Source: Methylobacterium sp. Leaf99 (lineage in GTDB: Bacteria; Pseudomonadota; Alphaproteobacteria; Rhizobiales; Beijerinckiaceae). From it: a stretch of 64,000 nucleotides of DNA. The stretch is taken from assembly GCF_001422375.1 (NCBI RefSeq), contig NZ_LMMU01000007.1:722184-786183 (forward strand). Direction: 5' to 3'. Below are positions 17,962-25,968 of this stretch, piece after piece (position 1 is the stretch's first letter; each line of letters opens with the position of its first letter). The translations under genes were made by a program, and so were the position numbers. The notes beneath the pieces were generated by a model. That model searched no databases, was not told the DNA's origin, and worked only from the letters and a program-made list of their open reading frames with translations.

Positions 17962-20151
17962 ATGCCCGACCTGCTCCTCGAACTCCGCTCCGAAGAGATC
18001 CCGGCCCGCATGCAGCGGCGCGCGGCCGACGACCTGCGGAAACTCGTCACCGACGCCCTGGTGGAGCGTGGCTTCCTCTACGACGGCGCCAAGGCGTTCG
18101 CGACGCCCCGCCGCCTCGCCCTCCATGTCGCCGGCCTGCCGGCCCGCGGCAAGGACGTGCGCGAGGAGCGCAAGGGCCCCCGCGTCGGCGCCCCCGAGGC
18201 GGCCGTCCAGGGCTTCCTGAAGAGTGCGGGCCTCGCCAGCCTCGATCAGGCGACCATCGTCTCCGACCCGAAGAAGGGTGAGTCCTACGTCGCCATCATC
18301 GAGCGGCCCGGCCGCGACACGCTCGACGTCCTGGCCGAGATCCTGCCCCAGATCATCCGCAGCTTCCCGTGGCCGAAATCCATGCGCTGGGGCCAGGCCT
18401 CGGCCCAGCCCGGCAGCTTACGCTGGGTGCGTCCGCTCCAGTCCATCGTCGCCACCTTCGGGCCCGAGACTGAGACGCCCGACGTGGTGCCGTTCGGCGT
18501 CGACGGGATCGCGGCCGGCACCACCACCTACGGCCACCGCTTCCTCGCGCCCGACGCCATCGAGGTCCGTCGCTTCGACGATTACGTCGCCGCCCTGGAG
18601 CGCGCCAAGGTCGTCCTCGACGCCGACCGCCGCAAGGACATCATCCTGCACGACGCCCGCGACCTCGCCTTCGCGCGCGGCCTGGAGCTCGTCGAGGACG
18701 AAGGCCTGCTCGAAGAGGTCGCCGGCCTCGTCGAATGGCCCGTGGTGCTGCTCGGCACCTTCGATCCCGCCTTCCTCGACATCCCGGCCGAGGCCATCCG
18801 CGCCACCATCAAGGCCAACCAGAAGTGTTTCGTCCTGCGCGAGCCCGGCGCCGAGCGCCTGGCGCCGGCCTTCATCCTGACCTCGAACCTCGTCGCCAGC
18901 GACGGCGGCCTCGCCATCACGGCGGGCAACGAGCGGGTGGTGCGGGCGCGGCTGTCCGATGCGAAGTTCTTTTGGGAGACCGACAAGGCGATCCGGTTGG
19001 AAGACCGGCTGCCGAAGCTCGATTCGATCGTGTTCCATGAAAAGCTCGGGACGCAGGGCGAGCGGGTCGAGCGGATCGCGGCCCTGGCGCGCGAACTCGC
19101 GCCCCTGGTCGGCGCCGATGCAGATTTGGCCGAGCGTGCCGCCCGCCTCGCTAAGGCCGATCTGGTGACCGAAATGGTCGGGGAGTTTCCCGAGCTTCAA
19201 GGGCTCATGGGCCGGAAGTATGCAGCGTTGCAGGGCGAGCACCCGAGCGTCGCTGCGGCGATCGAGGACCATTACAAGCCGGTCGGCCCCTCGGACCGCG
19301 TGCCGACCGATCCGGTCGCTGTCGCAGTGGCACTCGCCGATAAGCTCGACACCCTCGCCGGTTTTTGGTCCATCGATGAGAAGCCGACCGGGAGCAAGGA
19401 CCCTTACGCCCTACGCCGGGCCGCCCTCGGCGTGATCCGGCTTAGCTTGGAGAGGGAGATCCGGCTCCCCCTCTCCGATGCGGTCTTGCCGAGCGCGTTC
19501 GATGCGCTGCCCGCGGGCCGACGCGTCGTGGCCATCGATTTTTCGGCCGGTATGGAGCAGCTCGAAGCCGAGCTCATGGCTCTTCCCCCCGACACCGACC
19601 TTTTTGCAAATCCGCTGGTAATCGATCTTCTTGCGTTCTTCGCCGACCGCCTGAAAGTCTACCTCCGCGACAAGGGCGCCCGCCACGACCTCATCGACGC
19701 CGTCTTCGCCCTGCCGGGCCAGGACGATCTCCTGATGGTGGTCCGCCGCGTCGAAGCCCTCGGCAAATTCCTCGAGACCGACGACGGCAGGAATCTGCTC
19801 GCCGGCTACAAGCGCGCGGCCAATATCCTGCGCATCGAGGAGAAGAAGGACGGGCGGTCCTACGAGGCTGCGCCCGATGCTGCGCTTGCCGCGCGGGGCG
19901 AGCCCGAGGAGCGGGCCCTGTCTGAGGCCCTCGTCACCGCCCGGGCGGCGGCCTCGGCCGCCGTCGAGCGGGAGGATTTCGCCAGCGCCATGCAGGCGCT
20001 CTCGACCCTGCGCGCACCCGTCGATGCCTTCTTCGAAAAGGTCACGGTGAACGCCGAGGACCCGGCGCTCCGCGAAAACCGCCTCGCGCTCCTCAACGCC
20101 CTGCGGGCGGCGACGCGGGAGGTCGCGGATTTTTCGAAGATCGAGGGCTGA
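17962..20151 (+). CDS. glyS: Glycyl-tRNA synthetase beta subunit
   Basis: 729 residues, typical for GlyS, starting [18 protein letters not shown], with the HD-like middle region ([36 protein letters not shown]) and a DALR-like C-terminal helical domain ([19 protein letters not shown]). It binds tRNA(Gly) and is needed for charging with GlyQ. Codons between about 19,040 and 19,620 use more A and T at third positions than the rest of the gene, with no break in the frame. Same transcript as glyQ. Confidence 0.98.
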   Translation: MPDLLLELRSEEIPARMQRRAADDLRKLVTDALVERGFLYDGAKAFATPRRLALHVAGLPARGKDVREERKGPRVGAPEAAVQGFLKSAGLASLDQATIVSDPKKGESYVAIIERPGRDTLDVLAEILPQIIRSFPWPKSMRWGQASAQPGSLRWVRPLQSIVATFGPETETPDVVPFGVDGIAAGTTTYGHRFLAPDAIEVRRFDDYVAALERAKVVLDADRRKDIILHDARDLAFARGLELVEDEGLLEEVAGLVEWPVVLLGTFDPAFLDIPAEAIRATIKANQKCFVLREPGAERLAPAFILTSNLVASDGGLAITAGNERVVRARLSDAKFFWETDKAIRLEDRLPKLDSIVFHEKLGTQGERVERIAALARELAPLVGADADLAERAARLAKADLVTEMVGEFPELQGLMGRKYAALQGEHPSVAAAIEDHYKPVGPSDRVPTDPVAVAVALADKLDTLAGFWSIDEKPTGSKDPYALRRAALGVIRLSLEREIRLPLSDAVLPSAFDALPAGRRVVAIDFSAGMEQLEAELMALPPDTDLFANPLVIDLLAFFADRLKVYLRDKGARHDLIDAVFALPGQDDLLMVVRRVEALGKFLETDDGRNLLAGYKRAANILRIEEKKDGRSYEAAPDAALAARGEPEERALSEALVTARAAASAAVEREDFASAMQALSTLRAPVDAFFEKVTVNAEDPALRENRLALLNALRAATREVADFSKIEG

Positions 20152-20219
20152 TACGGTTTCCGCCTGATCCGTTCGGGGACGCGGTGCCATGCGGGTCCCC
20201 TCCTCCCCAGGCGCGGGTC

Positions 20220-20311
20220 CCCTCTCCTGGAAGGAGAGGGACAGGGTGAGGTGTGGGACTCATTCGGAGAGTTCGCACACCTCACCCCAACCCTCTCCTT
20301 CCAGGAGAGGG
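20220..20311 (+). repeat. 92-nt palindromic intergenic repeat, copy A
   Basis: Two 36-nt arms (20220-20255 and 20276-20311) are inverted copies with three mismatches (ACA versus TTG in the middle of the arm) around a 20-nt loop. Each arm also holds its own small hairpin, CTCTCC-TGGAA-GGAGAG. The same element occurs at 34506 and 40792, always exactly 92 nt. It lies 68 bp after glyS. Function unknown; it could form a very stable RNA or cruciform. Confidence 0.9.
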
Positions 20312-20388
20312 AGCACCCGTGGGCCTCACGCCCACATCCGGATGCCGTCAGGGGCCCTGTCTCTGCATGGAATCGGCCCATTCGCAGT

Positions 20389-20407
20389 TGTGTGAATCCG
20401 GTAGCCC
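20389..20407 (+). repeat. 19-nt sequence shared with the flank of repeat copy C
   Basis: TGTGTGAATCCGGTAGCCC occurs here and, on the other strand, at 40717-40735. In both places it lies 57-78 nt outside a 92-nt repeat and on the matching side, which suggests the mobile or duplicated unit is larger than the palindrome. Confidence 0.6.
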
Positions 20408-20575
20408 AAACAGGAGAGGGGGCCCGTCGCGGCTGCTCAATCCGAAGTGATCAACCGGAGCTGGTATGAGACGCACGGGCGCCTCGGGAGATTTGCGCAG
20501 GACCATTGGGAAAGTCTGGAACCGTCTGGCTCGGCGTGCCGTTGGATGCCGACGTTTCAATACGGAGGTCTCCCC

Positions 20576-20815
20576 ATGCGCAATCCCCTACTCGCCGCCG
20601 CCACCCTGGCGCTCCTCGTCGGTGCTCCGGCCCTGGCCCAGGCCGAGACCACGATCATTCGCCGCGATGCGCCGGACGTGGTCGTCGAGCGGCCCGCGAG
20701 CGAGCGCAAGACCGTCGAGACCCGCGAGACCGCCGATGGTTGCGCCACCAAGACGGTGACGAAGGAAAACGACGTCGGCGACCGCAAGACGGTCACGAAG
20801 GAAGTCTGCGATTGA
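20576..20815 (+). CDS. Small exported protein, unknown
   Basis: 79 residues, not recognised. Signal peptide MRNPLLAAATLALLVGAPAL with cleavage after AQA (about residue 22), then a charged, Arg/Glu/Thr-rich body and a C-terminus with two cysteines (DGCATKTVTKEN ... KEVCD) and a near repeat of DxxxKTVTKE (DGCATKTVTKEN, GDRKTVTKEV). Predicted periplasmic. GGAGG lies eight bases before the ATG. A strong rho-independent terminator follows, so it is a single-gene unit. Composition matches the chromosome. Confidence 0.75.
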   Translation: MRNPLLAAATLALLVGAPALAQAETTIIRRDAPDVVVERPASERKTVETRETADGCATKTVTKENDVGDRKTVTKEVCD

Positions 20816-20860
20816 TCCGTCCGCCCCGGCGCAATGCCGGGGCATGACGAGTCCACGACG

Positions 20861-20892
20861 CCCGTCCCGGCTTTCGCCGGGGCGGGTTTTTT
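20861..20892 (+). terminator. Rho-independent terminator
   Basis: CCCGTCCCGGC (20861-20871), loop TTTC, GCCGGGGCGGG (20876-20886), then six T. Ends the small exported protein gene; an additional hairpin CCCCGGC-GCAAT-GCCGGGG (20824-20842) precedes it. The GNAT gene stop on the other strand is four bases beyond. Confidence 0.85.
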
Positions 20893-20896
20893 ACGC

Positions 20897-21394
20897 CTAC
20901 GCCAGCGCCTTGACGTAGCGCCACGCCTCCATGCCATCCTCGTAATAGTCCGCGATCACGGCAAAGCGCGTGTAGCCGCGGCGCTCGTACAGGCGGATGC
21001 CGGCGCCGTTGTCGGCGCGGACTTCGAGGCGCAGGTGCGTGCAGCCATGGGTCCGCGCATCCGCCTCGGCCGCGTCGAGGACGAGGCCGCCGAGCCCGAG
21101 CCCGGCGCGGGCGGGCGAGACGGCGATGGAGGAAAGCCGCGCGTTGCGGCTGCCGCGCCGCCGCTCCAGGGTGGCGGCGCCCACCAGAATCTCGCGCCCA
21201 TCGCCGTCGTCGGCGAGCGCCACCAGCACCGTCATGCTCGCCGAGCGAATGGCGTGGCGGATCGCCCTGCGTTCCGCCCGGTCGATGGAGAACGCGGCGT
21301 GCTCCAGGGCGACGAGGGCGTCGAGATCCTCGATCCGCGCCGGGCGGATGGCGATGGCGGGAGCGGCGGCGGGCTGCTGCAAGGCCGCGCTCAC
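20897..21394 (-). CDS. GNAT-family N-acetyltransferase
   Basis: 165 residues with the GNAT core: IRPARIEDLDALVALE at the N-terminus, the acetyl-CoA loop VSPARAGLGLGGLVLDAAE (R/QxxGxG/A variant) and LRLEVRADNGAGIRLYERRGY. It is similar in outline to RimI-type acetyltransferases; the substrate is unknown. The start is GTG at 21394, which overlaps the TGA of the upstream glucan gene as GTGA, so the two are translationally coupled. The coupling does not by itself show a shared pathway. Confidence 0.85.
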   Translation of the reverse strand: MSAALQQPAAAPAIAIRPARIEDLDALVALEHAAFSIDRAERRAIRHAIRSASMTVLVALADDGDGREILVGAATLERRRGSRNARLSSIAVSPARAGLGLGGLVLDAAEADARTHGCTHLRLEVRADNGAGIRLYERRGYTRFAVIADYYEDGMEAWRYVKALA

Positions 21395-22953
21395 GCGGCG
21401 GTCCAGGGATAGACCCAGGTTTCCGAGAGCGCCCGCCCGCCGGCCCGCAGGAAGGCGCGCAGGTCCGTCGTCTGTCCGGGCGCGGAGACCGTGACGTCGA
21501 TGGCCGCGCGCAGGCCGCCCGTATGGGGGTTGGCGACGAGGGACGTCGCCGTGACGCGGGCGTCCGAGGCGCTGGCGACGATTTCGACCCGGGCCGGGTC
21601 GGCGCGGTAATAGGCCAGATCGCCGCCGGCGAAATCCACGAGGAAGCGGCGGCTGAGGGCGCCCTTCGCCTCGTCGGCCTTGGCGGTGCCGCTCGCCAGC
21701 GCCGCAGCCCCGAAGGTGTTCACCACGCGGGCACCGGGATGGAGAACGTCGCCGCCGACGCTGCGGACCCGGTAGGACAGGCGCACCGCCTCGCCGGCCG
21801 GGTAGGGCTGGCGCGGTCTCCAGCAGGCGACGACATTGTCGTTGGTTTCCGTGTCGGTGGGCAGTTCCATCAGCGTCACGGCCCCCTCCCCCCAAGCGCC
21901 ATCGGGCTCGACGAAATAGCCGGGCCGGCGCTGGTACGAGGCTTCGAGGTCCTGATAGGACTCGAAGCTGCGGTCGCGCTGGAGCAGGCCGAACCCCTTC
22001 GGGTCGGTGTCGGCGAAGTGGGAGATGCGACGGCCCTTGGGGTTGTCGAGGGGACGCCACAGCCATTCGCCGCTGCCGGCCGCGATCTGGAGCCCGTCCG
22101 AATCGTGGAGTTCGGGCCGGTAATCGTCGGAATGGCGCCGGTCGTTCTCGCCGATGAAGAACATCGACGTCAGGGGCGCGAGGCCGAGGGTCGTGAGCTC
22201 CGTGCGCGGATGCAGGGTGGCCTGCACCGCCACCGAGGTCTCGTCGCCGGGGTGCACCGTGAAGCGGAAGGCCCCGGCGAGACCGGGGCTGTCGAGGAGC
22301 GCATCGACGACCAGGGCATCGGCGTTCGCCTCCGGCATGGTCACCCAGAACTCGCGGAACACCGGAAATTCCTCCGGCCCGCCCTGCCCCTCGACATTCA
22401 CCGCCAGCCCGCGCGCCGACAGGCCGTAGAGTTCGTCGCGCCCGAGGAAGCGGTAGTAGCTCGCCCCGAGGAAGACGATGAGTTCGTCGAGGAGGCTCGG
22501 GCTGTTGAGGAAGGCATGGATGCGGATGCCGGCGAAGCCGAGATCCACCGGCAGGGGCTTGTCGACCTTGGTCCGGCCCATGTCGAACAGGCTCGCCTGA
22601 TAGGCGATGGGCGTCGCGACCCCGCCGCGCACGAGGTTCACGGTCACCGGCCGGTCGTAGAGGAAGCCGAGGTGGAACAGCTGCAGCCGGAACGGGCTGC
22701 CCTCGGCGCCGAGGAAGGCTTTCTCGGGCTTGAACCGGATGTCCCGCCAGGCATCGTAGTCGAGCTTGGCGATGGGGGCCGGCAGGCTCGGCGCCTTCGC
22801 GGCGTAGGGGACCTTCGCCAGGGTCTCGGCCCGCCGCTCGACATCGGCGAAGGCGAAGGGTTTCGGACGCCCCTCCTGTCCCGCGGCGGAGCCGGCGAGC
22901 AGGCTGGTGAGGGCGAGGCCCGTGACGACGGCGCGGCGGTTCGGTTCTGTCAT
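21391..22953 (-). CDS. Periplasmic glucan biosynthesis protein, MdoG/OpgG family
   Basis: 520 residues, the usual OpgG/OpgD length. The N-terminus NRRAVVTGLALTSLLAGSAAG has a twin-Arg and looks like a Tat signal, a feature reported for OpgD rather than OpgG. The mature part begins FAFADVERRAETLAKVPY and includes KPEKAFLGAEGSPFRLQLFH, SSYYRFLGR-type (here ASYYRFLGRDELYGLSARGL) and ETNDNVVACWRP, all typical. The family modifies or branches beta-glucan backbones in the periplasm, needed for osmoadaptation. No opgH glucosyltransferase is adjacent. The next gene (GNAT) overlaps its stop by four bases. Confidence 0.92.
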   Translation of the reverse strand: MTEPNRRAVVTGLALTSLLAGSAAGQEGRPKPFAFADVERRAETLAKVPYAAKAPSLPAPIAKLDYDAWRDIRFKPEKAFLGAEGSPFRLQLFHLGFLYDRPVTVNLVRGGVATPIAYQASLFDMGRTKVDKPLPVDLGFAGIRIHAFLNSPSLLDELIVFLGASYYRFLGRDELYGLSARGLAVNVEGQGGPEEFPVFREFWVTMPEANADALVVDALLDSPGLAGAFRFTVHPGDETSVAVQATLHPRTELTTLGLAPLTSMFFIGENDRRHSDDYRPELHDSDGLQIAAGSGEWLWRPLDNPKGRRISHFADTDPKGFGLLQRDRSFESYQDLEASYQRRPGYFVEPDGAWGEGAVTLMELPTDTETNDNVVACWRPRQPYPAGEAVRLSYRVRSVGGDVLHPGARVVNTFGAAALASGTAKADEAKGALSRRFLVDFAGGDLAYYRADPARVEIVASASDARVTATSLVANPHTGGLRAAIDVTVSAPGQTTDLRAFLRAGGRALSETWVYPWTAA

Positions 22954-23184
22954 GATCCTGCGCCCTGGTGGAAACCGTCGATCGGCGAATCGCCCGCTTG
23001 ATGGCGCGTCCGTCCGGGCTTGGAAAGGGGCCGCGCGTGCCGGCGCGGTGTTTCTGCAACAATCCCCCCGGTGCGGCATCGCGGAGCGGGGAAAATCCGC
23101 GTTTTTCCTTGTGGCGGGAAGGCCCTGGGCGTATAGCGCCCTTGCCCAATTTCGCACGTGCCTGTGGCCGCGTGTCGGTTGGTG

Positions 23185-23600
23185 GGCATCCGGCCAACTG
23201 CCGGACAGCCGCCAGGGGTCTTAAAGGATCGATGGTCGACAGGGTGGATTCCCTCCGGCCGGCATCCAGGTGGCAACACCGGACCCCGACAACAACCGGC
23301 AGCCGGAGGCGAAACCGGCGAACCCCGCTCTCCACGGGGGACGCAGCTTAAAGCAACGACGAACGGGCTTTTTTGGTCTCGTCGGCCCTCCAAAGGCCGG
23401 CACCGAAGAGGCTTGTTTCTCTTTGCCCGGCGTGCGGTGGGGATCCCCCTTCCAATCCAAGGCAGCTTCCGGGTGCAGTCCGCGCCCACAACGCCTTCGC
23501 GTGTCTCCAAAGCACGCGGTGCGTCGTGGCGCAGCGCCCCCAGACGCCGGACGGCTCACGTCGTCCTGACATTCGACAGCGCGCCCCAAGACGGGCGCTC
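23185..23600 (+). ncRNA. Structured leader upstream of the decarboxylase gene (speF-type candidate)
   Basis: The 671-bp gap before the decarboxylase holds no ordinary gene but several small hairpins: TCCGGC-CAACT-GCCGGA (23189-23205), CCCCG-CTCTCCA-CGGGG (23323-23339), CGGCC-CTCCAAA-GGCCG (23383-23399) and AAGAG-GCTTGTTT-CTCTT (23406-23423). A speF RNA motif is known upstream of ornithine decarboxylase genes in alphaproteobacteria; position and gene match, but I have not aligned it to that model. An Arg-rich short ORF (23232-23351) lies inside. The part from 22954 to 23184 shows nothing recognisable apart from the divergent promoter region expected there. Confidence 0.5.
23232..23351 (+). CDS. 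Possible Arg-rich leader peptide of the decarboxylase gene
   Basis: ATG at 23232 is preceded by AAAGGA (23224-23229) and opens a 39-codon ORF ending in TAA, containing nine Arg including SRRRNRR. All nine Arg codons are CGG, CGA or AGG, none CGC or CGT, although CGC dominates in this genome. Leader peptides that control polyamine enzymes by ribosome stalling are known in enterobacteria (SpeFL). Here function is inference, and the unusual codon use could equally mean the ORF is not translated. Confidence 0.3.
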   Translation: MVDRVDSLRPASRWQHRTPTTTGSRRRNRRTPLSTGDAA

Positions 23601-23624
23601 GCGAACCTGTGGGTTGGAAACAGC

Positions 23625-24791
23625 ATGACCGATCGCATCCGCGACTTCCTGCGCGCGCGCCGTGACATGGGCCAGGACGAAGGCCCCGTGATGGTCCTCG
23701 ACCTCGATGTCGTGCGCGACAACTACACGGCTTTCGCCCGCGCCCTTCCGGATACGCGGGTGTTCTACGCCGTGAAGGCGAACCCGGCACCGGAAGTCCT
23801 GCGGCTGCTCGCCGAGATGGGCTCGTGCTTCGACACGGCCTCCGTGGTGGAAGTCGAGATGGCCCTCGCCGCCGGCGCCACCAGCGACCGCATCTCTTTC
23901 GGCAACACCATCAAGAAGGAGCGCTGCATCGGCCGCGCCCTCAAGCTCGGCGTGCGCCTGTTCGCCGTCGATTGCGCGGCCGAGGTCGAGAAGATCGCGC
24001 GGGCCGCCGCCGCCGCCGGGATCGAGGCGGCCGAGGTGCAGGTGTTCTGCCGCATCCTCTGCGACGGCGCCGGCGCGGAATGGCCCCTCTCGCGAAAATT
24101 CGGGTGCGTGCCCGAGATGGCCGTCGACGTGCTGGAGCATGCCTGCCGCCAGGGCCTGCACGCCTACGGCGTGTCGTTCCACGTCGGCTCGCAGCAGGGC
24201 AACACCGAAGCCTGGGACGGCGCGCTGGCCTCGGCGTCCACCATCTTCCGCGACTGCGCCGACCGGGGCATCGCCCTTTCCATGGTCAACCTCGGCGGCG
24301 GCTTCCCCACCCGGTACCTCAAGGCGGTGCCCGGAGTGGAATCCTACGGCGACGCGATCTTCCGCGCGCTGACCAAGCATTTCGGCAACCACCTGCCCGA
24401 GACCATCATCGAGCCGGGCCGCGGCATGGTCGGCAATGCCGGGATGATCGAGGCCGAAGTCGTGCTCGTCTCGAAGAAGTCGGAGGCCGAGGACGAGATC
24501 CGCTGGGTCTACCTCGACATCGGCAAGTTCGGGGGGCTCGCCGAGACCATGGACGAGTCGATCCGCTACGCCATCCGCACGGATCACGACGGGGATCGCA
24601 CGAGCCCGTGCGTGCTGGCCGGTCCGACCTGCGATTCGGCCGACGTGCTCTACGAGAAGGTGCCGTATCCCCTGCCCGTCTCCCTCTCCATCGGCGACAA
24701 GGTGCTGATCGAGGGCGCGGGCGCCTACACCACCACCTACGCGGCGGTGGCGTTCAACGGTTTCCCGCCCCTTCAGCAATTCGTCATCTAG
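23625..24791 (+). CDS. Ornithine (or lysine/ornithine) decarboxylase, fold III PLP enzyme
   Basis: 388 residues, as in short bacterial group IV decarboxylases. Alanine-racemase-like barrel with the PLP lysine Lys51 in VFYAVKANPAPEVL, YGVSFHVGSQQ, the phosphate-binding NLGGGFPT, EPGRGMVGNAG, and the C-terminal catalytic Cys336 in LAGPTCDSADVLYE. It makes putrescine from ornithine (or cadaverine from lysine) in the cytoplasm. The long structured leader upstream and homospermidine synthase 1.2 kb downstream point to ornithine/putrescine. Start ATG 23625 gives the expected MTDRIRDFL; the frame open upstream of it is not coding. Confidence 0.93.
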   Translation: MTDRIRDFLRARRDMGQDEGPVMVLDLDVVRDNYTAFARALPDTRVFYAVKANPAPEVLRLLAEMGSCFDTASVVEVEMALAAGATSDRISFGNTIKKERCIGRALKLGVRLFAVDCAAEVEKIARAAAAAGIEAAEVQVFCRILCDGAGAEWPLSRKFGCVPEMAVDVLEHACRQGLHAYGVSFHVGSQQGNTEAWDGALASASTIFRDCADRGIALSMVNLGGGFPTRYLKAVPGVESYGDAIFRALTKHFGNHLPETIIEPGRGMVGNAGMIEAEVVLVSKKSEAEDEIRWVYLDIGKFGGLAETMDESIRYAIRTDHDGDRTSPCVLAGPTCDSADVLYEKVPYPLPVSLSIGDKVLIEGAGAYTTTYAAVAFNGFPPLQQFVI

Positions 24792-24812
24792 TTCGGCTTA
24801 CGAGCAATCCCC

Positions 24813-24835
24813 GCAGGACCGGACACCGGTCCTGC
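24813..24835 (+). terminator. Hairpin after the decarboxylase gene
   Basis: GCAGGACCGG-ACA-CCGGTCCTGC: perfect 10-bp stem, 22 bases after the decarboxylase stop. No U-tract, so termination is likely partial or not of the classic type. Confidence 0.5.
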
Positions 24836-24913
24836 CAGCAGATCCATCCCGGACCGAGGGCCAGCGCCCGACGCGAGGATCGTTCGTCCCCCGCCCAAGC
24901 TTCGGGAAAGGGT

Positions 24914-25483
24914 GTGGCCTTGGTTGAGATCCGTCACGAACGTCCGGGCGATATCGTCGCCCGTGAGCATCTGCTCGACCTGTGCTTCGGGGAGGGCCGA
25001 CGCCTGAAGACGTCCGAGCGCCTGCGCGAGGGACGGCTGCCCGCCGAAGGCTTGGCCTTCACGGCGGAGCAGCGCGGCCGCGTCGTCGGGACCGTCCGGC
25101 TCTGGCACGTCGAGGCCGGCTTTCGTCGCCCGGCCCTCCTGCTCGGGCCCCTGGCCGTCGATCCGGAGTGCCAGGGCCTCGGCCTCGGCGCCGTCCTGAT
25201 GCGCCATGCCCTGGCCTGGGCCGGCGCCCTCGGTCACGGCGGCGTGCTGCTGGTCGGCGACGCGCCGTACTATGCGCGGTTCGGCTTTACGCGAGATCTG
25301 GTGGCCGGATTGTCCATGCCGGGCCCGTTCGAGCGCGAGCGCTTCCTCGGCCTCGAGCTCCGGGCCGGCTCCCTCGACGGCGCGCGCGGTATCGTGCGGG
25401 CCACGGGGGCGTGGGACGAGGCGGACAGGCCGCTCGCGGCCTTCGGCGACGTCGGTGCAGCGTCGCGACGACGGGTAGCCTGA
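24914..25483 (+). CDS. GNAT-family N-acetyltransferase (YhbS-like)
   Basis: 189 residues: VEIRHERPGDIVAREHLLDL, then VGTVRLWHV, the acetyl-CoA loop VDPECQGLGLGAVLMRHAL and VGDAPYYARFGFTRDL, which place it with YhbS-like GNATs. It lies between the decarboxylase and homospermidine synthase genes, so a polyamine or related amine is a possible acceptor (inference from position only). Start: GTG 24914 gives MALVEIRHE; TTG 24920 is better spaced from AAAGG and is a serious alternative. The last 30 residues are not part of the GNAT fold. Confidence 0.8.
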   Translation: MALVEIRHERPGDIVAREHLLDLCFGEGRRLKTSERLREGRLPAEGLAFTAEQRGRVVGTVRLWHVEAGFRRPALLLGPLAVDPECQGLGLGAVLMRHALAWAGALGHGGVLLVGDAPYYARFGFTRDLVAGLSMPGPFERERFLGLELRAGSLDGARGIVRATGAWDEADRPLAAFGDVGAASRRRVA

Positions 25484-25968
25484 CGGACTCGGTGGTCGCC
25501 TCAGCGATTGGGGTTGGTCTGACCGGCGAGATCGCAGCGGCGGCGGAAGGCGGCGTCCGTGTGGCGATTCAGGGCCCGCAGCATCGCGGCGGCGAGGGTG
25601 ATGATGCCGGGATCGCGGTCGATGGGTTCGTCGGTCTGGGCAGGCCGGTTCGTGGCGAAGATGGCGAGCATGGGCTTCAGGTCCTTGGCGTCGATGGGTG
25701 GCGGGTCCTCCGGCTTTGTTGCAGTGCAATATCGGCCTCACCCGAGGCCCCCGCAATCCCGTTGGCTGGGATGCAAACCTGCTCTGAGGGCATGGGCGCG
25801 TTCACGCTCCCTTAGCCTCCGGCCCTGCGGTGGCACCCCGGCGGTTGACCCGCCGGACGCCAGCCGTCACTGGAGCCCGTCGCGTGCGCGTCATCTTGGC
25901 CGGCTAGGTGCGTCGGCCGCACGCGCGCACGGCGCGACGTCCGACCCGTTGTTAGGAGTGCCTGTCCC
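25484..25968. other. 485-bp gap before homospermidine synthase
   Basis: Apart from the possible small ORF on the minus strand (25501-25671) nothing is recognised. The right part (25,800-25,968) should hold the promoter of the homospermidine synthase gene, but no convincing -35/-10 pair was found. Confidence 0.5.
25501..25671 (-). CDS. Possible small protein, unknown
   Basis: A 56-codon ORF starting MLAIFATNRPAQTDEPID and ending in RCDLAGQTNPNR. The amino-acid pattern (balanced, low Arg/Pro bias, G/C at most third positions) looks coding, and AAGGA lies ten bases upstream of the ATG. The same frame stays open and protein-like for 22 more codons upstream (TATKPEDPPPIDAKDLKP) with no ATG or GTG before a stop, so this may be the remnant of a longer gene. 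Not recognised. Confidence 0.35.
   Translation of the reverse strand: MLAIFATNRPAQTDEPIDRDPGIITLAAAMLRALNRHTDAAFRRRCDLAGQTNPNR

Noticed and set aside
20189..20469. Short frames such as HTSPQPSPSRRG and LTPTLSFQERE
   Set aside because: They are translations of the palindromic repeat, seen in the same form at all three copies; not genes.
22968..23569. Overlapping short frames upstream of the decarboxylase
   Set aside because: They overlap each other in several frames and none has a domain; only the Arg-rich 39-codon ORF with a ribosome site was kept, at low confidence.
24788..25756. Minus-strand frame opposite the GNAT gene and across the following gap
   Set aside because: Shadow frame of the GNAT gene, rich in Arg/Pro; the coding-like signal in 25501-25671 is in another frame.
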